Assembly: GCA_030535425.1 (NCBI GenBank)
Contig: JAUNHQ010000018.1
Coordinates: 1-43,514, forward strand
Reading direction: 5' to 3'
DNA from: Pseudomonadota bacterium
GTDB lineage: Bacteria > Pseudomonadota > Gammaproteobacteria > Burkholderiales > Burkholderiaceae_C
Length of the DNA: 43,514 bases
In this document: one piece after another, positions 8,396 to 16,471 of the stretch
How the letters are laid out: the number at the start of each line of letters is the position of its first letter
Numbering within the stretch: position 1 is the first letter of the stretch
Notes under the pieces: model-generated
Database searches by the model: none
The model's input: the letters and a program-made list of their open reading frames with translations, nothing else
Told to the model about the DNA's origin: nothing
Translations under genes and position numbers: made by a program

Positions 8396-9268
8396 ATGAC
8401 CGCACGCCCTGCCCTGGCCAATGCCCTGGCCCTGGCCACGATTGCCCTGTGGGCCAGCCTGGCGGCGCTGGGCACGGCGCTGTCGCACGTGCCGCCTTTT
8501 TTGCTGACCGGGCTGGGGCTGCTGGCCGGCAGCGTGGTGGCGCTGCCGCTGGCGCGCTTTGACCTGCGGCGGCTGAAGGTGGCCCCGCGCGCGCTGGCGC
8601 TGGGGGTGTACGGGCTGTTTGGCTACCACTTTTTGCTGTTCACGGGCTTGCAGCTGGCGCCGCCGGTGGAGGCGAACCTGGTGAACTACCTGTGGCCGCT
8701 GGGCATGGTGCTGATGGCGCCGCTGCTGCTGCCGGGGGTGCGGCTGACGGCCGCGCACGTGCTGGCGGCGCTGCTGGGCCTGGCGGGGGCGGCGCTGGCC
8801 ATTTTGGGGCGTGGCGCAGCGGGCAGCGAGGCCGGGCCGATGGCGCCACTGGGCTTTGCGGCGGCGGCGGGCGGGGCCTTTGTGTGGTCCAGCTATTCGC
8901 TGCTGAGCAAGCGGCTGGCGCTGACGGGGCAGGTTTTTGCCACAGCGGCCATCGGCACCTTCGGGCTGGTGTCGGGCCTGCTGTCGCTGCTGTGCCATGC
9001 GCTGCTGGAGCCGGCGGTGGCCTTGTCGGCGCGCGACGTGCTGCTGATTGCTGCGCTGGGCCTGGGGCCGCTGGGCGGGGCCTTTTTCTTGTGGGACGCG
9101 GCGCTGAAGATGGGCGATGCGCGCCAGATTGGGGTGCTGAGCTATCTGGCGCCGCTGCTGTCCACCTGGCTGCTGCTGTGGACCACGGGCCGCCCCTTGA
9201 GCTGGCACGTGGCGCTGGCCACGGCCATGATTTTGGCGGCGGCGGTGATGGGCACGCGGACGCGCTAA
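8396..9268 (+). CDS. DMT-superfamily (EamA) exporter
   Basis: A 290-aa inner-membrane protein with ten predicted hydrophobic helices in two EamA repeats (about 1-135 and 145-290). ALWASLAALGTALSHVPPFLLTGLGLLAG and the pore-side EANLVNYLWPLGMVLMAPL resemble aromatic amino-acid exporters of the YddG branch; the second repeat ends with ALKMGDARQIGVLSYLAPLLSTW. The predicted role is export of an amino acid or similar small metabolite. Start ATG 8396 begins the first helix; the frame is open upstream to 8234 but that stretch is hydrophilic and not family-like. It is divergent from the amidase. The stop TAA (9266-9268) is followed after 6 bp by repeat copy C. Confidence 0.9.
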   Translation: MTARPALANALALATIALWASLAALGTALSHVPPFLLTGLGLLAGSVVALPLARFDLRRLKVAPRALALGVYGLFGYHFLLFTGLQLAPPVEANLVNYLWPLGMVLMAPLLLPGVRLTAAHVLAALLGLAGAALAILGRGAAGSEAGPMAPLGFAAAAGGAFVWSSYSLLSKRLALTGQVFATAAIGTFGLVSGLLSLLCHALLEPAVALSARDVLLIAALGLGPLGGAFFLWDAALKMGDARQIGVLSYLAPLLSTWLLLWTTGRPLSWHVALATAMILAAAVMGTRTR

Positions 9269-9274
9269 AGAAAT

Positions 9275-9327
9275 TCTATTTTTATAGCAATAAACCCTTG
9301 TTATATGCGCGCTATTGGCCTTTTTTG
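9275..9327 (+). repeat. dispersed AT-rich repeat, copy C
   Basis: TCTATTTTTATAGC, AATAAACCCTTG, GCGCGCTATTGGCC and a six-T run in plus orientation, 6 bp after the DMT exporter stop. The first palindrome is shorter than in other copies. Confidence 0.75.
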
Positions 9328-9352
9328 CTTGATCTTCTGGTGGTTTGCGCAC

Positions 9353-9380
9353 AAAAAAAGCCCCGCACGCGGGTGCGGGG
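9353..9380 (-). terminator. intrinsic terminator of the GDSL-fold lipoprotein gene
   Basis: On the minus strand CCCCGCAC (9380-9373) pairs with GTGCGGGG (9368-9361) across a 4-nt loop, followed by C and seven U. This is a textbook Rho-independent terminator 33 bp past the lipoprotein stop. Confidence 0.93.
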
Positions 9381-9412
9381 CCGTGGCTGCCAGAGGCTGT
9401 GAAACGCGGGCG

Positions 9413-10333
9413 TTACCAGCGCTGGCGCAGCACGCTGTAGGCGTTGGCGGTGTAGTCCTCGTTGACGAACAGGCGCTGGGCCGCTGGGGCGATGTACAGG
9501 CTGTCGGCCCAGAGGTAGCGGTTGTAATCCGCGCCTGCCTGCACGGTGCTGGCGGTGCAGGTGGTGGCGTCGGGCGTGGTGCAGGCAGGGTCGCTCACGT
9601 TGTCCACGGGGAAGGAGCTGGGGTTGTTGTGCACCAGGTTGAAGAATTGCGCAGCGTCGAAATACTGCACCTTGTTGTCGCGCATGTTCTCGATTTCCAG
9701 CAGCAAGGCGGTGTTGAAGGCCTCGGCCAAGTCGTCCACCGCGTTTTCCTGCCCCAGCCCGCGTGCCCAGGGCGTGTGGCCCAGGTTGTACACGCCGGTG
9801 ACGACCACATGGTTGGCGCCCGCGTTGACCAGGCGGCGCACCTGCTGGCCCAGGGCAGTGCCGGCTTCGCGCACGGCGGTGGTGGTAGCTTCGGAAATGC
9901 CTGTGGCCTGCACGGCAGCCACGATGTCGGCGATGCCGCCGTTGACCAGCGTCAGGTCAGTATTGGTCTGAAAGCTGGTGCGCGCCAGCAGCGTGTCGAT
10001 TTGCGCGGACACGCTGGGGGCGCTGGTGCCGCTGCTGGTGTCCTCGGCGGTCACGCGCGCGTGGCCCTGGGCATAGCCCCAGCCGCCTGCGGAAGCGGCG
10101 GTGAGGGTCACGTTGTAATGCGCGGCCAGCGCCTGCACCCAGTTGTTCGAGCCATCGTTGACGGTGAAGCGGTAGCCGCTTTGGCCCACGTCCATGAAGC
10201 CATCGCCCACGGTGAGAAAGCGCTGGGGGTTGAAGTCGGACACGACCGAGCCGGAGCCACAGGCGCTTAGCAGGCCGACGGCGCCCGCACATGCCAGCGC
10301 CAGCGTGGCGCGGCGAGACCAGGTTGAAATCAT
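9413..10333 (-). CDS. GDSL/SGNH-fold lipoprotein lacking catalytic residues
   Basis: A 306-aa predicted outer-membrane or periplasmic lipoprotein: basic start, hydrophobic stretch and lipobox LLSAC with Cys25. The rest aligns in layout with SGNH/GDSL esterases: block I FLTVGDGFMDVG (39-50), GGWGYAQGHAR, LVNGGIADI, and a block V position near the C-terminus. The catalytic Ser of GDS is Gly45 here, and the DxxH of block V reads ADSLYIAP, with no His. It should therefore not be an active esterase by the normal mechanism and may bind a ligand or scaffold instead. ATG 10333 is preceded at good spacing by GGAG (10346-10343); upstream in-frame starts are too close to it. A strong terminator follows. 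Confidence 0.85.
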   Translation of the reverse strand: MISTWSRRATLALACAGAVGLLSACGSGSVVSDFNPQRFLTVGDGFMDVGQSGYRFTVNDGSNNWVQALAAHYNVTLTAASAGGWGYAQGHARVTAEDTSSGTSAPSVSAQIDTLLARTSFQTNTDLTLVNGGIADIVAAVQATGISEATTTAVREAGTALGQQVRRLVNAGANHVVVTGVYNLGHTPWARGLGQENAVDDLAEAFNTALLLEIENMRDNKVQYFDAAQFFNLVHNNPSSFPVDNVSDPACTTPDATTCTASTVQAGADYNRYLWADSLYIAPAAQRLFVNEDYTANAYSVLRQRW

Positions 10334-10428
10334 GTGATGCATCTCCAAAGACGGGGCAGTTAGTTTAACGATGGCATGGCGCCCTGCGCGGGCCGGGCCC
10401 AGCCGGGGGCGGGCAGGCTAAGGGTGCA

Positions 10429-10487
10429 TCATGAAAAAAGCCATTTGCGCGCGCTATGTAAGGGTTTTAAGCTATGTAAATCATAGC
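10429..10487 (-). repeat. dispersed AT-rich repeat, copy D
   Basis: On the minus strand GCTATGATTTACATAGC, TTAAAACCCTTACATAGC, GCGCGCAAATGGC and a six-T run. It occupies the space between the Sua5-type gene (stop 47 bp away) and the lipoprotein gene. Confidence 0.8.
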
Positions 10488-10534
10488 TTTTGGTGTAGGG
10501 CCACGACAGGCGCTGGGTGCGGGCTGCTGCGGCG

Positions 10535-11521
10535 TCAGCTGGCCGCCGCGCGCGCCAGCCGGTCGCGCACGCCGTCCCAGGCCGGGTCATCGGGCGGGGT
10601 TTCCACCCAGATGAGCTTGGCGCCCGCGTCGTCAAAGCCGCGCAGCACGGCAAACAGCTGCTGCGCGCAGGCCGCCGCGTCGTCGGGCATGCGGCGCTGC
10701 GGCAGCGGGGCGGCGGTTTTGACCGGGGTGCGCGTCCACAGCGCAATGTGCTTGGCCTCGGCGCCCAGCACGTCCAGCGCGGTTTGCAGCATCTTGGCGT
10801 CCATCAGGCGCAGCTTGGCGCGCGGGGCGTAGTGCGCAGCCAGGGTGCCGGGCGCTTGCGGGGTGGGGCCGGGCGCTGCGTCCTTGTCCAGCAGGCGCTG
10901 CCCGGCCACGCGCTCGATTTCGGCGCGCGGCAGCTGGCCGGGGCGCAGCAGCACGGGCTGCGCGCGCGTGCAGTCGATGATGCTCGATTCAATGCCCACG
11001 GCGCAGGCGCCGCCGTCCAGCACCAGCAGCGCATCGCCCAGCTCGTCGGCCACGTGCTGGGCCGTGGTGGGGCTGACGCGGCCAAAGCGGTTGGCGCTGG
11101 GCGCGGCCAGTCCGGCCATGCCGCGTGCGGCGCATTCGGCCAGCAGCGCCTGGGCCACGGGGTGCGCGGGGCAGCGCAGGCCCACGCTGGGGTGCCCGCC
11201 CGCGGCGGCTTCGGCCACGCCGGCGCGGCGCGGCAGGATGAGGGTGAGCGGGCCGGGCCAGAAGGCGTCCATCAAGCGCTGGGCCACGGCGGGCACGCTG
11301 GCGGCAAAGGCGCCCACTTGCGCGGCGCTGGCCACGTGGACGATAAGGGGGTGATCGGCCGGGCGGCCCTTGGCGCTGAAGATGCGGCGCACGGCCGCGT
11401 CGTCGCCCGCGTAGGCGGCCAGGCCGTACACGGTTTCGGTGGGCAGGCCAATCAGCTGGCCCGCAGCCAGCGTGTCGGCGGCCTGGGTGATGGCGGAAGT
11501 TTGCGTGCCGTCAAGAATCAT
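10535..11521 (-). CDS. tsaC: L-threonylcarbamoyladenylate synthase, Sua5 type
   Basis: A 328-aa cytoplasmic enzyme making threonylcarbamoyl-AMP from Thr, bicarbonate and ATP (EC 2.7.7.87), the first step of t6A formation at A37 of ANN-decoding tRNAs. The YrdC domain (about 5-200) shows LIGLPTETVYGLAAYA, the nucleotide-site SAKGRPADHPLIVH, FWPGPLTLIL, and LAAPSANRFGRVSPTTAQHV. A linker with APGTLAAHYAPRAKLRL leads into the C-terminal Sua5 domain, so this is the two-domain Sua5 rather than the short TsaC. ATG 11521 overlaps the end of the PIN toxin gene by 11 bp, suggesting translational coupling. In relatives Sua5 commonly follows purK directly (family knowledge); here a toxin-antitoxin pair sits between. 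Confidence 0.94.
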   Translation of the reverse strand: MILDGTQTSAITQAADTLAAGQLIGLPTETVYGLAAYAGDDAAVRRIFSAKGRPADHPLIVHVASAAQVGAFAASVPAVAQRLMDAFWPGPLTLILPRRAGVAEAAAGGHPSVGLRCPAHPVAQALLAECAARGMAGLAAPSANRFGRVSPTTAQHVADELGDALLVLDGGACAVGIESSIIDCTRAQPVLLRPGQLPRAEIERVAGQRLLDKDAAPGPTPQAPGTLAAHYAPRAKLRLMDAKMLQTALDVLGAEAKHIALWTRTPVKTAAPLPQRRMPDDAAACAQQLFAVLRGFDDAGAKLIWVETPPDDPAWDGVRDRLARAAAS

Positions 11522-11927
11522 GGGTGGTGCACAAATCAACAAATGCGCGGGGCGTGAGGATGAGGGTGTTTTCAAAGCGGTGCAGCACCAGCAAATCCTG
11601 GTCGCTGGTAATGAGCACGCGCGCCGCACCGGCTGCCGCCAGGGCCAGGAATTTGTCGTCGCGGGGGTCGCGGCACTGCTGTACCGGACGCGAAACGGTG
11701 ACTTCGCGGCACATGGCGCGGTACAGCGCGGCAAACGTTTGCCGCTCTTGCAAAGTGCGGTAGCGGTCAAGAAAGGGGCGCGCAAGCACCTGATCCAGCT
11801 CGTGCAGGGTATCGCGCGAGGCAATGGGCTGGCCCACTTGCCAGGCCCAGTGCAGGGCTTGCGCGGGCAGTGACTGGGGTTTGAGCAGTGCGCCGATCAG
11901 GGTGCTGGTATCCAGCACCAGCGCCAT
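11511..11927 (-). CDS. PIN-domain toxin of a type II toxin-antitoxin pair
   Basis: A 138-aa putative endoribonuclease of the PIN_3/COG1569 toxin family. The acidic metal-site residues are in place: Asp in LVLDTSTLIGALL, Glu in DTLHELDQVL, Asp in CRDPRDDKFLALA, and Asp in LITSDQDLL. ATG 11927 was chosen because GAGG lies 8 nt upstream; an earlier ATG at 11951 would overlap the antitoxin stop. It lies 10 bp after the Phd-type antitoxin gene and overlaps the Sua5 gene by 11 bp at its own end. The target RNA cannot be predicted; toxicity is inferred from the family and pairing. Confidence 0.85.
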   Translation of the reverse strand: MALVLDTSTLIGALLKPQSLPAQALHWAWQVGQPIASRDTLHELDQVLARPFLDRYRTLQERQTFAALYRAMCREVTVSRPVQQCRDPRDDKFLALAAAGAARVLITSDQDLLVLHRFENTLILTPRAFVDLCTTHDS

Positions 11928-11937
11928 GCCTTGAGCC

Positions 11938-12192
11938 TCAGCGATGGGCATTGACCAGCGCGTGAATGTCGCTGTCGCTCAGCGACTGTGCAGCTTCGAC
12001 CTGCGACAGACGGCGCAGAAAGTCGCTCATTTCACGCCCTGCCAGCGCACGCTGGCCCGCCTGAGCCTGCTCGACGCTCATCATGACCACGACCGGGCGG
12101 CCACGCCGCGTCACCGTGACGGGTTCACGCCGGGCCACGTCCAGCACCGCGCCAAAGTGGCTTTGCACCTCGCGCGAAGGAAGGGTTTTCAT
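11938..12192 (-). CDS. Phd/YefM-family antitoxin
   Basis: An 84-aa DNA-binding antitoxin expected to bind and neutralise the PIN toxin encoded next to it, and to autorepress. MKTLPSREVQSHFGAVLDVA and VTVTRRGRPVVVMMSVEQ are the characteristic Phd/YefM N-terminal segment; the C-terminal third is the likely toxin-binding tail. No strong ribosome site distinguishes ATG 12192 from those at 12198 and 12207. The gene starts less than 40 bp after the purK stop and may be transcribed from purK. Confidence 0.85.
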   Translation of the reverse strand: MKTLPSREVQSHFGAVLDVARREPVTVTRRGRPVVVMMSVEQAQAGQRALAGREMSDFLRRLSQVEAAQSLSDSDIHALVNAHR

Positions 12193-12229
12193 GTCCATGC
12201 AGGGCATGATAGCCGTGGGTCTGCGGCTG

Positions 12230-13444
12230 TCAAAACGGCGCAATGCCCAGCAGCGCCGCCGCTTGCAGGGCGTTGGCGCGCACGCTGGCAGCGTCGGGGC
12301 CGGTGAAGGTCAGGTGGCCCATCTTGCGGCCTGCGCGGGCCTGGGTCTTGCCGTACAGGTGCAGGTGGGCGCCGGGCAGGGCCAGCACCTGCTGCCAGGG
12401 GGGCTGGCGCGGCTGGCCGCTGGTGTCAAACCACAGCTCGCCCAGCAGGTTGAGCATGATGGCGGCGCTGTGCTGGCGCGGCTGCGGCAGGGGCAGGCCA
12501 GCCAGGGCGCGCACTTGCAGGTCGAACTGGGACAAGTCGCACGCATCCACGGTGTAGTGGCCGCTGTTGTGCGGGCGCGGGGCCATTTCGTTGACGACGA
12601 GCGCGCCGCTTTCCAGCACGAAAAACTCCACGCACAGCACACCCACGTAGTTCAATTCGTTTGCTATTTTTATGGTAGCTGCTTGCGCTTTCCTGGCAAG
12701 CGCGATAGGCACATTTTCTTCATAAACCTCGGTCACGGCCAGAATGCCGCCACGGTGCAGGTTGCGCTGCACGGGCAGGCTGACGGCCTGGCCGTCGGCG
12801 CCACGGGCGACGATGACGGAGCATTCGGCGGCCAGGGGCAGGCGCTGCTCCAGAACGCAGGGCACGCGGCCCATGGCGGCCCAGGCGGCGGCCAGTTCTT
12901 CGCGCGTGTCCACGCGCGCCTGGCCCTTGCCGTCGTAGCCTAAGCGGGCGGTTTTCAGGATGCCGGGCAGCAGCTGGGGCGGCGCGGTGGCCACGTCGGC
13001 ATCGCTTTGGATGGCGGCCCAGGGCGCGGGGGGCACGCCGCCTTGGGTGGCGGCGCATTGGGCAAAGTGGGTTTTTTCGCGGATGCGGTCTTGTGCGATG
13101 GCCACGGCCTCGGCGGCGGGGGCCACGCGGCGGGTGCGCGCCAGCTCGGCCAGGGCGTCGGCGGGCACGTTCTCGAACTCGGTGGTGATGGCTTGCGCGC
13201 GTGCGGCCAGCTCGCGCAGGGCGTCGGGGTCGCGGTAGTCGGCCTGGATGAAGTGGTGGCTGACGCGCCCGGCGGGGCTGGCGGGGTCGGGGTCAAGCAC
13301 CACGGTGTCATAACCCAGCGCCTGCGCGGCGTGCACGAACATGCGGCCCAGCTGGCCGCCGCCGAGCACGCCCAGCATGACGGGGCGGCCCTGCGGCGTG
13401 AGGGCGCCGGGTGACAAGGGGGAAAAGGGCGTGGCAGAGGACAT
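12230..13444 (-). CDS. purK: 5-(carboxyamino)imidazole ribonucleotide synthase
   Basis: A 404-aa ATP-grasp enzyme converting AIR, bicarbonate and ATP to N5-CAIR in purine synthesis (EC 6.3.4.18); PurE acts next. MLGVLGGGQLGRMFVHAA and TEFENVPADAL form the N-terminal preATP-grasp domain. ILKTARLGYDGKGQARV and EFFVLESGALVVNEMAPRPHNSGH carry the ATP and Mg sites, and GKMGHLTFTG-like sequence closes the C-terminal domain. The segment VPIALARKAQAATIKIA is encoded by repeat copy E read antisense, without obvious change of length against my memory of relatives. purE lies 2.5 kb upstream, separated by four genes. ATG 13444 gives MSSATPFSPL ahead of the Rossmann segment. Confidence 0.95.
   Translation of the reverse strand: MSSATPFSPLSPGALTPQGRPVMLGVLGGGQLGRMFVHAAQALGYDTVVLDPDPASPAGRVSHHFIQADYRDPDALRELAARAQAITTEFENVPADALAELARTRRVAPAAEAVAIAQDRIREKTHFAQCAATQGGVPPAPWAAIQSDADVATAPPQLLPGILKTARLGYDGKGQARVDTREELAAAWAAMGRVPCVLEQRLPLAAECSVIVARGADGQAVSLPVQRNLHRGGILAVTEVYEENVPIALARKAQAATIKIANELNYVGVLCVEFFVLESGALVVNEMAPRPHNSGHYTVDACDLSQFDLQVRALAGLPLPQPRQHSAAIMLNLLGELWFDTSGQPRQPPWQQVLALPGAHLHLYGKTQARAGRKMGHLTFTGPDAASVRANALQAAALLGIAPF
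12663..12719 (+). repeat. dispersed AT-rich repeat, copy E, inside purK
   Basis: GCTATTTTTATGGTAGC, TGCTTGCGCTTTCCTGGC, AAGCGCGATAGGCACATTTTC. It closely resembles copy H, including a TTTTCTT tail. It lies wholly inside the purK reading frame and is translated from the minus strand. Its AT content is far above the flanking purK codons. Confidence 0.75.
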
Positions 13445-13532
13445 GGCGGCGGGGCGGTGAAACAGTGGGCTGATGGGGGGATAAGGGCGATTGTCCTGCC
13501 TGTTAGGGGTGCGGGGGGAGTCAGGGCAAGTG

Positions 13533-14774
13533 TTAAGGCAACAGGGGCAGCGGTGGATGCCAGGCGCGCTCGGCGCTGCCGCACAGCGTTTCGCCGCCCA
13601 GGGGCGTGAGGCGCAAGCCCTTGAACTCGCGCAGGCCGATGGTCTGCACCCGCTGGGCCAGCCAGCGGCCATCGGGGGTGAGGTGAAAGTCCACCTGTTG
13701 CGACACGACCTCGCTGCTGCGGTCTGGGCCGCTGGCAAAGCTGGGCACGTGGACCAGGGCTTGCTTCCACTGGCCGGGTGCGTCCAGGGTTTGCCAGCGC
13801 ACTTGCCAAATGGGGTCAGGCGGCGCGCGCAGGTAGCCGCCGCCCAGGCGGTCGCAGCGCCGCACGGTTTGCTGGCGCAGCGGCGGGGCACTGTGGCCCG
13901 TGGGCAGCTCTTGCCCGTTCACTTGCCAGCGCACGATGGTCGATGGCCCGTCGTTGAGCAAATGCGCCTGCATCCAAGAGCCCCAGCGGCCTTGCATGGC
14001 CAGGCTGTCCATGCCGGTCAGCACGATGAAGGGCGCGGCCTCGGTGTGGTCGGCGTAGTGGGCGTAGAGCCAGGACAGGCGCAGCTGTGGCGGCAGGCCG
14101 GTCATGTCCGGCAGCGCAGGGGCCACCACCAGAGGGGCGGGGTGTGCCGGTTCAGGCCACGACAGCGCGTCGCCAGAGGCCGTGCCCTGCCAGCGCAGCA
14201 TGTGGCTGGCCTTGGGGCGCATGGAAGAGCCGCCCGGGGCGCGTTCATACAGTGCGTCATAGCCTTGGTGCGGCGCGGCAGCGGGCGGGGTGCTGGCGTT
14301 GCGCCAGCGTGTGGCCTCCAGAAAGCGCAGCGGCCGCGCCCGCAGCAGGGGGTCCATGCCGCCGCTGCTGTGCCTCAGCCCGCGCGTGTCGGGCACCAGA
14401 TCCTGCCCGCTCAGGTTGATGTGCAGCTCGCTGACGGGCGGGTAGGTGCGCAGCTCGTGCGCGCTGTGGGCATCGACCAGCATCTGGCTGCCGATCCAGA
14501 CCGCCACGCCCAGTGCGGGCGGCAGCAGCATCCCGTGCCAGGCCCAGCGGGGTGCGCGCCGGCGCGCCCACAGCAAATACGCCAGCGCCAGCAGCCACCC
14601 CACGCCCAGGGGAATGGCACTGACAGCCGCCAGCATCACCAGCAGCACAGCGCCTGACCAGTCCAGCACCAGGCTCAGCCCCACGGCGGCAATCGCCAGG
14701 CCCGCCAATGCAGACAGCACGGCGCCGGGCACGAAGGGCCAGAAAGAGGCAGGGCGCGGCGGGGGCGTGCTCAT
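13533..14774 (-). CDS. membrane protein with large C-terminal soluble domain, unrecognised
   Basis: A 413-aa protein I do not recognise. Three hydrophobic stretches occupy about residues 10-100 (FVPGAVLSALAGLAIAAVG, VLLVMLAAVSAIPLGVGWLL, MLLPPALGVAVWIGSQML). The remaining ~310 residues are hydrophilic and rich in Trp, Pro and Arg, probably periplasmic, with motifs such as ELHINLSGQDLVPD and VDFHLTPDGRWLAQRVQTIGLREFKGLRL. The codon pattern looks real. Its ATG overlaps the stop of the upstream small gene as ATGA, so the two are probably translated together. It lies between purK and purE with a CDF-like transporter; no function is assigned. Confidence 0.75.
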   Translation of the reverse strand: MSTPPPRPASFWPFVPGAVLSALAGLAIAAVGLSLVLDWSGAVLLVMLAAVSAIPLGVGWLLALAYLLWARRRAPRWAWHGMLLPPALGVAVWIGSQMLVDAHSAHELRTYPPVSELHINLSGQDLVPDTRGLRHSSGGMDPLLRARPLRFLEATRWRNASTPPAAAPHQGYDALYERAPGGSSMRPKASHMLRWQGTASGDALSWPEPAHPAPLVVAPALPDMTGLPPQLRLSWLYAHYADHTEAAPFIVLTGMDSLAMQGRWGSWMQAHLLNDGPSTIVRWQVNGQELPTGHSAPPLRQQTVRRCDRLGGGYLRAPPDPIWQVRWQTLDAPGQWKQALVHVPSFASGPDRSSEVVSQQVDFHLTPDGRWLAQRVQTIGLREFKGLRLTPLGGETLCGSAERAWHPPLPLLP

Positions 14775-15109
14775 TGCAACACCTGGGCCTCATCGGCGTG
14801 GCGGCAGGCCACGGGCTCGGGCAAGGCCGTGGCCTGCACCTGCTGTGCGTGGCCGTGTCCGTGGCGGTGCAGGCGCTGGGCCAGCCAGCGGCGTATCTGA
14901 CGGGCCTTGAGTTGCAGTTGCCGGCTGCCATCCTTCGCGCCTGGCACGGGCGTCAGGGCGTACAGCGCCGCATAGCTTTCACCCGGCGGAATGGGTGCCA
15001 GGCTGGCGTCGCCATCCTCAATGGGAAAGCGCGTGCCAAAGACAAAGCGCCCGGGACTGGCGGCAGGCAGCGCCGCGCGGGCAGTGGCCGGCAAAGGCGC
15101 GCGGTTCAT
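14771..15109 (-). CDS. small hypothetical protein coupled to the downstream membrane protein
   Basis: A 112-aa reading frame not recognised by family. It carries RFVFGTRFPIEDGDAS, GESYAALYALTPVPG and a basic/His-rich RLHRHGHGHAQQV segment that could bind metal. The main support is the ATGA overlap of its stop with the start of the 413-aa membrane protein. ATG 15109 was chosen over a TTG at 15175; neither has a good ribosome site. A different frame is also open here, so the gene is plausible rather than certain. Confidence 0.5.
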   Translation of the reverse strand: MNRAPLPATARAALPAASPGRFVFGTRFPIEDGDASLAPIPPGESYAALYALTPVPGAKDGSRQLQLKARQIRRWLAQRLHRHGHGHAQQVQATALPEPVACRHADEAQVLQ

Positions 15110-15229
15110 GGTGCGGCGTGCACAAACAGGCGCCCCCGCTGCCCGAGCGATCCACCCAGCGCGCGGGGTGACCAAGGCGGCAGTGGGGTGGTGGATGACA
15201 TGCAGCGAATGGGCAAAGGGCGCGATGCC

Positions 15230-15859
15230 TCAAGGCGCAGCCGCGTGCATTTGCCGCCAGGCCGTGCGCAGCACGCGCCAGGCCGACCGCATGAACACAA
15301 GCAGCAAAGCCGAAGCCACCAGCACATCCGGCCAGCCCGCCCCCGCCAGCCACACGGCCAGCGCCGCCAGCAGCACGGCGCAGCCTTCAAACAAGTCGTT
15401 GCGCGAGCACTCCCAAGCCGAGGCCATGTTCACATCCTCATGCCTGTAGGGCGTGAGAAGCCACAGGCAAACCGCGTTGGCTGCCAGATTCAGCCCGCCA
15501 GCCAAGCCCATGGCTTCAAACACAGGCAGGCCAGGGTGGAGCCAGCGCCATGCAATCTGCCCGGCCACCGCCAGCGCGGCCAGCAAGATGAGCAAGCCCT
15601 TGAAAAAAGCCACCCGCGCCTTGGCCAAGGCACTGGCCCCCACCACAGCCAGGCTGGCGGCGTAGGTCAGCGCATCGCCCAGGTTGTCCAGGCTGGCTGG
15701 CCACAGCGCCGACGAGCCGCTGTGCCATGCCGCCCAGGCCATCATGCAGAACGTGGCCACATTGATGACCAGCACCCCAACCAGCACACGGCGCTGGCGC
15801 GCCTGCATGTGCGCCACTTCCATCACCTGGCCGCAGCATTCGTGGGTGCAGTTGGACAT
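15230..15859 (-). CDS. CDF-like cation transporter with Cys-rich N-terminus
   Basis: A 209-aa inner-membrane protein with about five to six hydrophobic helices, related to cation diffusion facilitators such as CzcD. HSGSSALWPASLDNLGDALTYA corresponds to the helix with the metal-site Asp pair, and AWECSRNDLFEGCAVLLAA to the second metal-binding helix. Transport of Zn, Co or another divalent cation out of the cytoplasm is expected. It lacks the cytoplasmic C-terminal domain of full-length CDF proteins (~300 aa). The N-terminus CTHECCG could be an extra metal site. ATG 15859 follows GGGGAAAG at suitable distance. It lies just downstream of purE. Confidence 0.85.
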   Translation of the reverse strand: MSNCTHECCGQVMEVAHMQARQRRVLVGVLVINVATFCMMAWAAWHSGSSALWPASLDNLGDALTYAASLAVVGASALAKARVAFFKGLLILLAALAVAGQIAWRWLHPGLPVFEAMGLAGGLNLAANAVCLWLLTPYRHEDVNMASAWECSRNDLFEGCAVLLAALAVWLAGAGWPDVLVASALLLVFMRSAWRVLRTAWRQMHAAAP

Positions 15860-15895
15860 GGGTCTTGGCTTTCCCCGCAGCGCCGTTGGCCGCTT

Positions 15896-16393
<498 letters not shown>

Positions 16394-16471
16394 GGCTGGC
16401 TCATCGGTTACAAAAGAAGGCGAATTTTAGAAGCCCCCCTCCCTTTGCGTTTCCCCTTGCGTTTCCCTGCC

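Noticed and set aside
8204..9352. Minus-strand extension of the amidase frame
   Set aside because: Arg/Gln-rich shadow of the DMT exporter; the amidase domain starts at 8203.
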